NCBI GenBank assembly: GCA_029945985.1
Contig: JAQSDP010000024.1
Span: forward strand, 1 to 8,653
DNA length: 8,653 bases
Source: a bacterium
GTDB taxonomy: Bacteria; Acidobacteriota; Blastocatellia; Pyrinomonadales; Pyrinomonadaceae
Reading direction: 5' to 3'
A model generated the notes under the pieces. It was not told where the DNA came from, ran no database searches, and worked only from the letters and a program-made list of their open reading frames with translations. A program made the translations under genes and the position numbers. Below are positions 5,694 through 8,653 of the stretch, one piece after another (the first letter of the stretch is position 1; each line of letters opens with the position of its first letter).

Positions 5694-8653
5694 ATGAAAC
5701 TCATACAGATGGCCATCGCTCGATTCGAGCCATTCAGACGTGCCCATAACTTAGGATTACTCGCCGTCTTGGCGGCTGTGCTCATCCTTCCCGCCGTGAC
5801 CGGTGCCCAAATCACGACAGCGACGATCGTCGGAACGATATCCGACCCCGGCGGTGCGGCGGTTCCTAACGCCAGCGTAACCGTACGCAATGTTGATACC
5901 GGCCTAACACGTACGGTTGCATCTGGTGACGATGGTTATTATCGGGTTGAGTTTCTTCCAGTTGGCAGGTACGTTGTCGAGACGACAGCTGCGGCGGGCT
6001 TTAAGAAGGCCATACAAAGTGGTATCGTCCTGACCGTCAACGACACGGCTCGCGTAGACGTGATGCTCGAGGTCGGCGGTGTCGACGAAGAGGTAACTGT
6101 CACTACAGCCCCGCCGGAAGTAAACACCGGCAATGCCGAACTGGGCCGTACAGTCCAAGCGCAGGAGATCGAAAATCTTCCTTTGGTAGAACGAAACATA
6201 TTTGCATTGCTCGATCTAACACCTGGCGTGCAGTCAAACAATGCCGGTATTTCCAACACCGCTCAAGGGAATCTTCAAAGCACGTTAGGTTTTCCGGAAC
6301 AGCGAACGCTTATCAATGGCGGAACTGACGGTGGAACCGGATCCGTAAACTACTTTCTCGACGGCGGTGTCAATATGACCAACCTTCGAAATACCGGGAA
6401 CGTAGCTCCGAATCCTGAGGCCGTTCGGGAGTTTAAGGTGACGACCAATGCTTACGGTGCCGACTATGGCCGATTTGCGAGCGGGATCATTAACATTATC
6501 ACCAAGTCAGGCACAAATACGTTTAATGGTTCGGTTTACGAATATGTTCGAAACGATGCGTTCAATGCAAACGAATGGAATTCGGTACTCGACAAAGCGC
6601 CTTATAGGCGCAATCAGTTCGGCGGCTCGTTTGGTGGGCCAATAATTAAGGATCGAACATTTTTCTTTGGAACTTATTCGGGGCTGCGTCAGAATACGAG
6701 TACATTCCTTTCCGGGGCGACCCTGCCGTCGACTGCCTTCCGAATGGGCGACTTCAGTGCCTTAGCGCCTGCGAGCCGTCCCAAAGATCCCGCTACCGGA
6801 ACGACTCTCGCAAACGCGTCGTTTTTTCCGGGCGGCATAATCCCGGCAAACCGTATTGACCCTGTGGCTTTGAGAATCATCAACGATTATATTCCCGAGT
6901 CAAACTTCACGAATGCTAATGGCTCGCCGGGATATCAGGCGAATGTTCCGCTGCCGGTCAACACGGATGAAATTTTAGTTAAGCTCGACCATCAGTTAAA
7001 TGAGGCTCACCGCCTAAGCTTCACTTACTTTACAAACTGGGGAAGTCAGACCTTCTTCCCCGGCAGCGGCAACCTTTCCTGGGCGACGCAAGATTTTAAA
7101 TGGCAACAATCTAATGTAAACGTGAGTGATGTCTGGATAATCTCACCGGACAAGGTCAATCAGTTATGGGCAACCTATACCCGCAGTTTTGGTGGACGGA
7201 ACAATATCCCCGAAACAACTCTTGAGGATCTGGGGTCGTCATTTCGTACTCAAGGGAAAGGATCGCTACCACAGATCACTGTCACCGGGTTTTTCTCGTT
7301 GACCAATGCGATCGGCGGGCCAACGGCAGGAACGAACCTCTATTCAATACGTGATGTATTCAGCTGGACCAAAGGAAGCCACTCGTTGAAAATCGGTGGC
7401 GAAGTTTCTCTAAACAAAGATATCCAGGATGTGTTGCTCAACAATTACGGAGTATTCGCTTTCAATAACACAGCTACCGGAAATGGATTTGCCGATTTCC
7501 TACTTGGCGTTCCGAGTGGTTTGACGCAGGATGCTCCGGTTACCGGTTACACCAATACATGGTACACGGCGCTGTTTTTGCAAGATGATTTCCGCGTAAA
7601 TCGAAACTTGAACCTGAATCTAGGAATCCGCTGGGACGTTCAAACCCCGCCAACTGACTCCCTAGATCGGTGGACTAACTACATTCCGGGGCAACAGTCA
7701 ACGGTACGACCTGATGCCCCTGTTGGTGCATTGTTTATTGGCGACCCCGGCGTTGAACGAGGGGCGATTCCTGTTCGCTACACCAATATTTCGCCTCGCC
7801 TCGGATTTGCTTACGATCCTTTTGGCGATGGTAAGACATCGATCCGCGCTTCAATGGGACTATTTTACGGCAGTATTTCGGGTAACGAGTGGAATACGAT
7901 GACCAATTTCCAGCCGGCGTCCACCAGGCTGAATTTTACTAACAGAAATCGAAGAGGAACCGGAGCTACCCTAGTTAATCCGTATAACAATTACACGGGC
8001 GGGGCTCCTTTCCCATACAATGGCGCATTTACGGATGGCGGTGGATTCTTTGCAGTGGCGCCGGATTTTGAGTTCCCGCGAACCCTGCAAATGAATGTTT
8101 CCGTTCAACGTCAGATTACTCGCAACTTAACCGTTGGAGCAGCCCTCATTAGATCTATTGCTCGCAACCTGCCATTCGGGGGTGATGTCAACGCTCCCCT
8201 TGATTATACCGGTGGTATAGTTCCCTCAACGGGCAATGTTCAGGCAAGGCGCCCAAATACTCGATTCGGAGCTGTTACAGTCCTGGATTCTGATCAGAGT
8301 GCGGATTACACGGGCCTTCAGATCACTGGTTCGATGCGGTTTAACAGGATCTTTAGTCTCAACGGATTCTATACGCTCAGTGAAACCACAAGTTCGGTCC
8401 AGCTCCATAACAATACCACCCAGGGACTAGCACAAAACTACTATGCGTTGGGTGCTGAAAAGGGAGCGGCGGATACAGATCAGCGTCATGTCTTCAGCAT
8501 GAGTTTTAATTTTCGACCCGATTTCTACAAAGGTGAAAACCGGTTCGCGAGAGGAATGATCGGCAAGGCCGCGTCGAAAGCCTGTGCGGCTGTGGCGAGC
8601 GTCGTCTCGGAGATCGGCAAGTCAATGGAGAGCCGCCGCGCGCGGGCGGCGAT
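5694..8653 (+). CDS. Oar-like TonB-dependent outer-membrane receptor, partial (3' end outside window)
   Basis: Energy-coupled outer-membrane receptor, probably for oligosaccharides or another bulky nutrient. About 986 codons are present with no stop. The N-terminus is a signal peptide with a long basic n-region (hydrophobic about 20-35, cleavage likely after TGA, residue 38). A carboxypeptidase-regulatory-like domain follows (about 40-128; VGTISDPGG, YYRVEFLPVGRY), then a TonB-box-like EEVTVTTA (132-139), a plug domain (about 145-270; LPLVERNIFALLDLTPGV, YFLDGG, IINIITKSGTN), and barrel strands from about 270. Such receptors usually exceed 1,000 residues and end in an aromatic outer-membrane signal, which is missing here. 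It follows the ROK gene by 78 bp and likely shares its promoter. Sampled GC is lower than in the upstream enzymes (42-43% in 6181-6240 and 7441-7500, against about 58-60% in 1261-1320 and 2521-2580). From about codon 958 (8565) the protein no longer resembles a barrel; see the junction entry. Confidence 0.9.
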   Translation, partial: MKLIQMAIARFEPFRRAHNLGLLAVLAAVLILPAVTGAQITTATIVGTISDPGGAAVPNASVTVRNVDTGLTRTVASGDDGYYRVEFLPVGRYVVETTAAAGFKKAIQSGIVLTVNDTARVDVMLEVGGVDEEVTVTTAPPEVNTGNAELGRTVQAQEIENLPLVERNIFALLDLTPGVQSNNAGISNTAQGNLQSTLGFPEQRTLINGGTDGGTGSVNYFLDGGVNMTNLRNTGNVAPNPEAVREFKVTTNAYGADYGRFASGIINIITKSGTNTFNGSVYEYVRNDAFNANEWNSVLDKAPYRRNQFGGSFGGPIIKDRTFFFGTYSGLRQNTSTFLSGATLPSTAFRMGDFSALAPASRPKDPATGTTLANASFFPGGIIPANRIDPVALRIINDYIPESNFTNANGSPGYQANVPLPVNTDEILVKLDHQLNEAHRLSFTYFTNWGSQTFFPGSGNLSWATQDFKWQQSNVNVSDVWIISPDKVNQLWATYTRSFGGRNNIPETTLEDLGSSFRTQGKGSLPQITVTGFFSLTNAIGGPTAGTNLYSIRDVFSWTKGSHSLKIGGEVSLNKDIQDVLLNNYGVFAFNNTATGNGFADFLLGVPSGLTQDAPVTGYTNTWYTALFLQDDFRVNRNLNLNLGIRWDVQTPPTDSLDRWTNYIPGQQSTVRPDAPVGALFIGDPGVERGAIPVRYTNISPRLGFAYDPFGDGKTSIRASMGLFYGSISGNEWNTMTNFQPASTRLNFTNRNRRGTGATLVNPYNNYTGGAPFPYNGAFTDGGGFFAVAPDFEFPRTLQMNVSVQRQITRNLTVGAALIRSIARNLPFGGDVNAPLDYTGGIVPSTGNVQARRPNTRFGAVTVLDSDQSADYTGLQITGSMRFNRIFSLNGFYTLSETTSSVQLHNNTTQGLAQNYYALGAEKGAADTDQRHVFSMSFNFRPDFYKGENRFARGMIGKAASKACAAVASVVSEIGKSMESRRARAA
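8559..8653. other. High-GC terminal segment unlike the rest of the receptor; probable junction
   Basis: The receptor frame reads RFARGMIG, which fits this family, and then becomes a compositionally different stretch rich in Ala, Ser, Lys and Arg (GKAASKACAA, then EIGKSMESRRARAA) with none of the alternating aromatic pattern of barrel strands. GC is 66 of 93 bases (71%) in 8561-8653 against 36 of 80 (45%) in 8461-8540. The reverse strand is also open across this segment, so its coding strand is uncertain. I do not recognise the peptide in either direction. An assembly chimera or a rearrangement breakpoint at the contig end is the simplest reading. Confidence 0.55.

Noticed and set aside
8236..8430. 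Short forward open frame in another frame within the receptor
   Set aside because: The receptor frame is continuous through this region with clear barrel character, and there is no ribosome binding site for the small frame.
8559..8653. Sequencing adapter or cloning vector at the end
   Set aside because: The segment does not resemble any adapter or common vector I recognise and is open in coding frames; genomic DNA of another origin is more likely.

Overview
The window looks like a fragment of an Acidobacteriota genome, perhaps of the Blastocatellia/Pyrinomonadaceae type. This is inferred from gene families only: an Oar-like TonB-dependent receptor with an N-terminal carboxypeptidase-regulatory-like domain, a ROK regulator with an extended N-terminus, and secreted CE7-like esterase and heparinase II/III-like enzymes. 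No rRNA or other phylogenetic marker is present. All five genes are on the + strand and coding density is high. I see no tRNA, rRNA, CRISPR array, insertion sequence or phage gene.

Module 1 (14-4151) is a tight three-gene run. It holds a cytoplasmic short-chain dehydrogenase/reductase, an exported CE7/AXE1-like acetyl esterase (16-bp gap), and an exported heparinase II/III-family (alginate-lyase-like) polysaccharide lyase whose ATG directly follows the esterase TAG. A coherent reading is removal of O-acetyl groups and beta-elimination of an acetylated uronic-acid polysaccharide outside the cytoplasm, followed by intracellular reduction of a released keto-uronate or other sugar by the SDR. The substrate cannot be fixed from sequence.

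The intergenic region 4152-4388 contains two small hairpins after the lyase stop, a near-consensus sigma-70 promoter (TTGACA, 16 nt, TATTAT) and a leader of about 140 nt with two hairpins whose arms could pair in an alternative way.

Module 2 (4389-8653) is a ROK-family repressor-like protein, read from a TTG start, followed after 78 bp by an Oar-like TonB-dependent outer-membrane receptor that runs off the window. The ROK protein has lost its kinase motifs but keeps the zinc site and the sugar-contacting ExGH motif, so it is likely a sugar-responsive regulator of the receptor and perhaps of module 1. The receptor could import the oligosaccharides that module 1 produces. No SusD-like partner is visible.

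The oddest signal is at the right edge. From about 8559 the receptor frame stays open but the protein stops looking like a beta-barrel and becomes an Ala/Ser/Lys/Arg-rich stretch, while GC jumps from 45% (8461-8540) to 71% (8561-8653). This suggests an assembly chimera or a real rearrangement breakpoint at the contig end.
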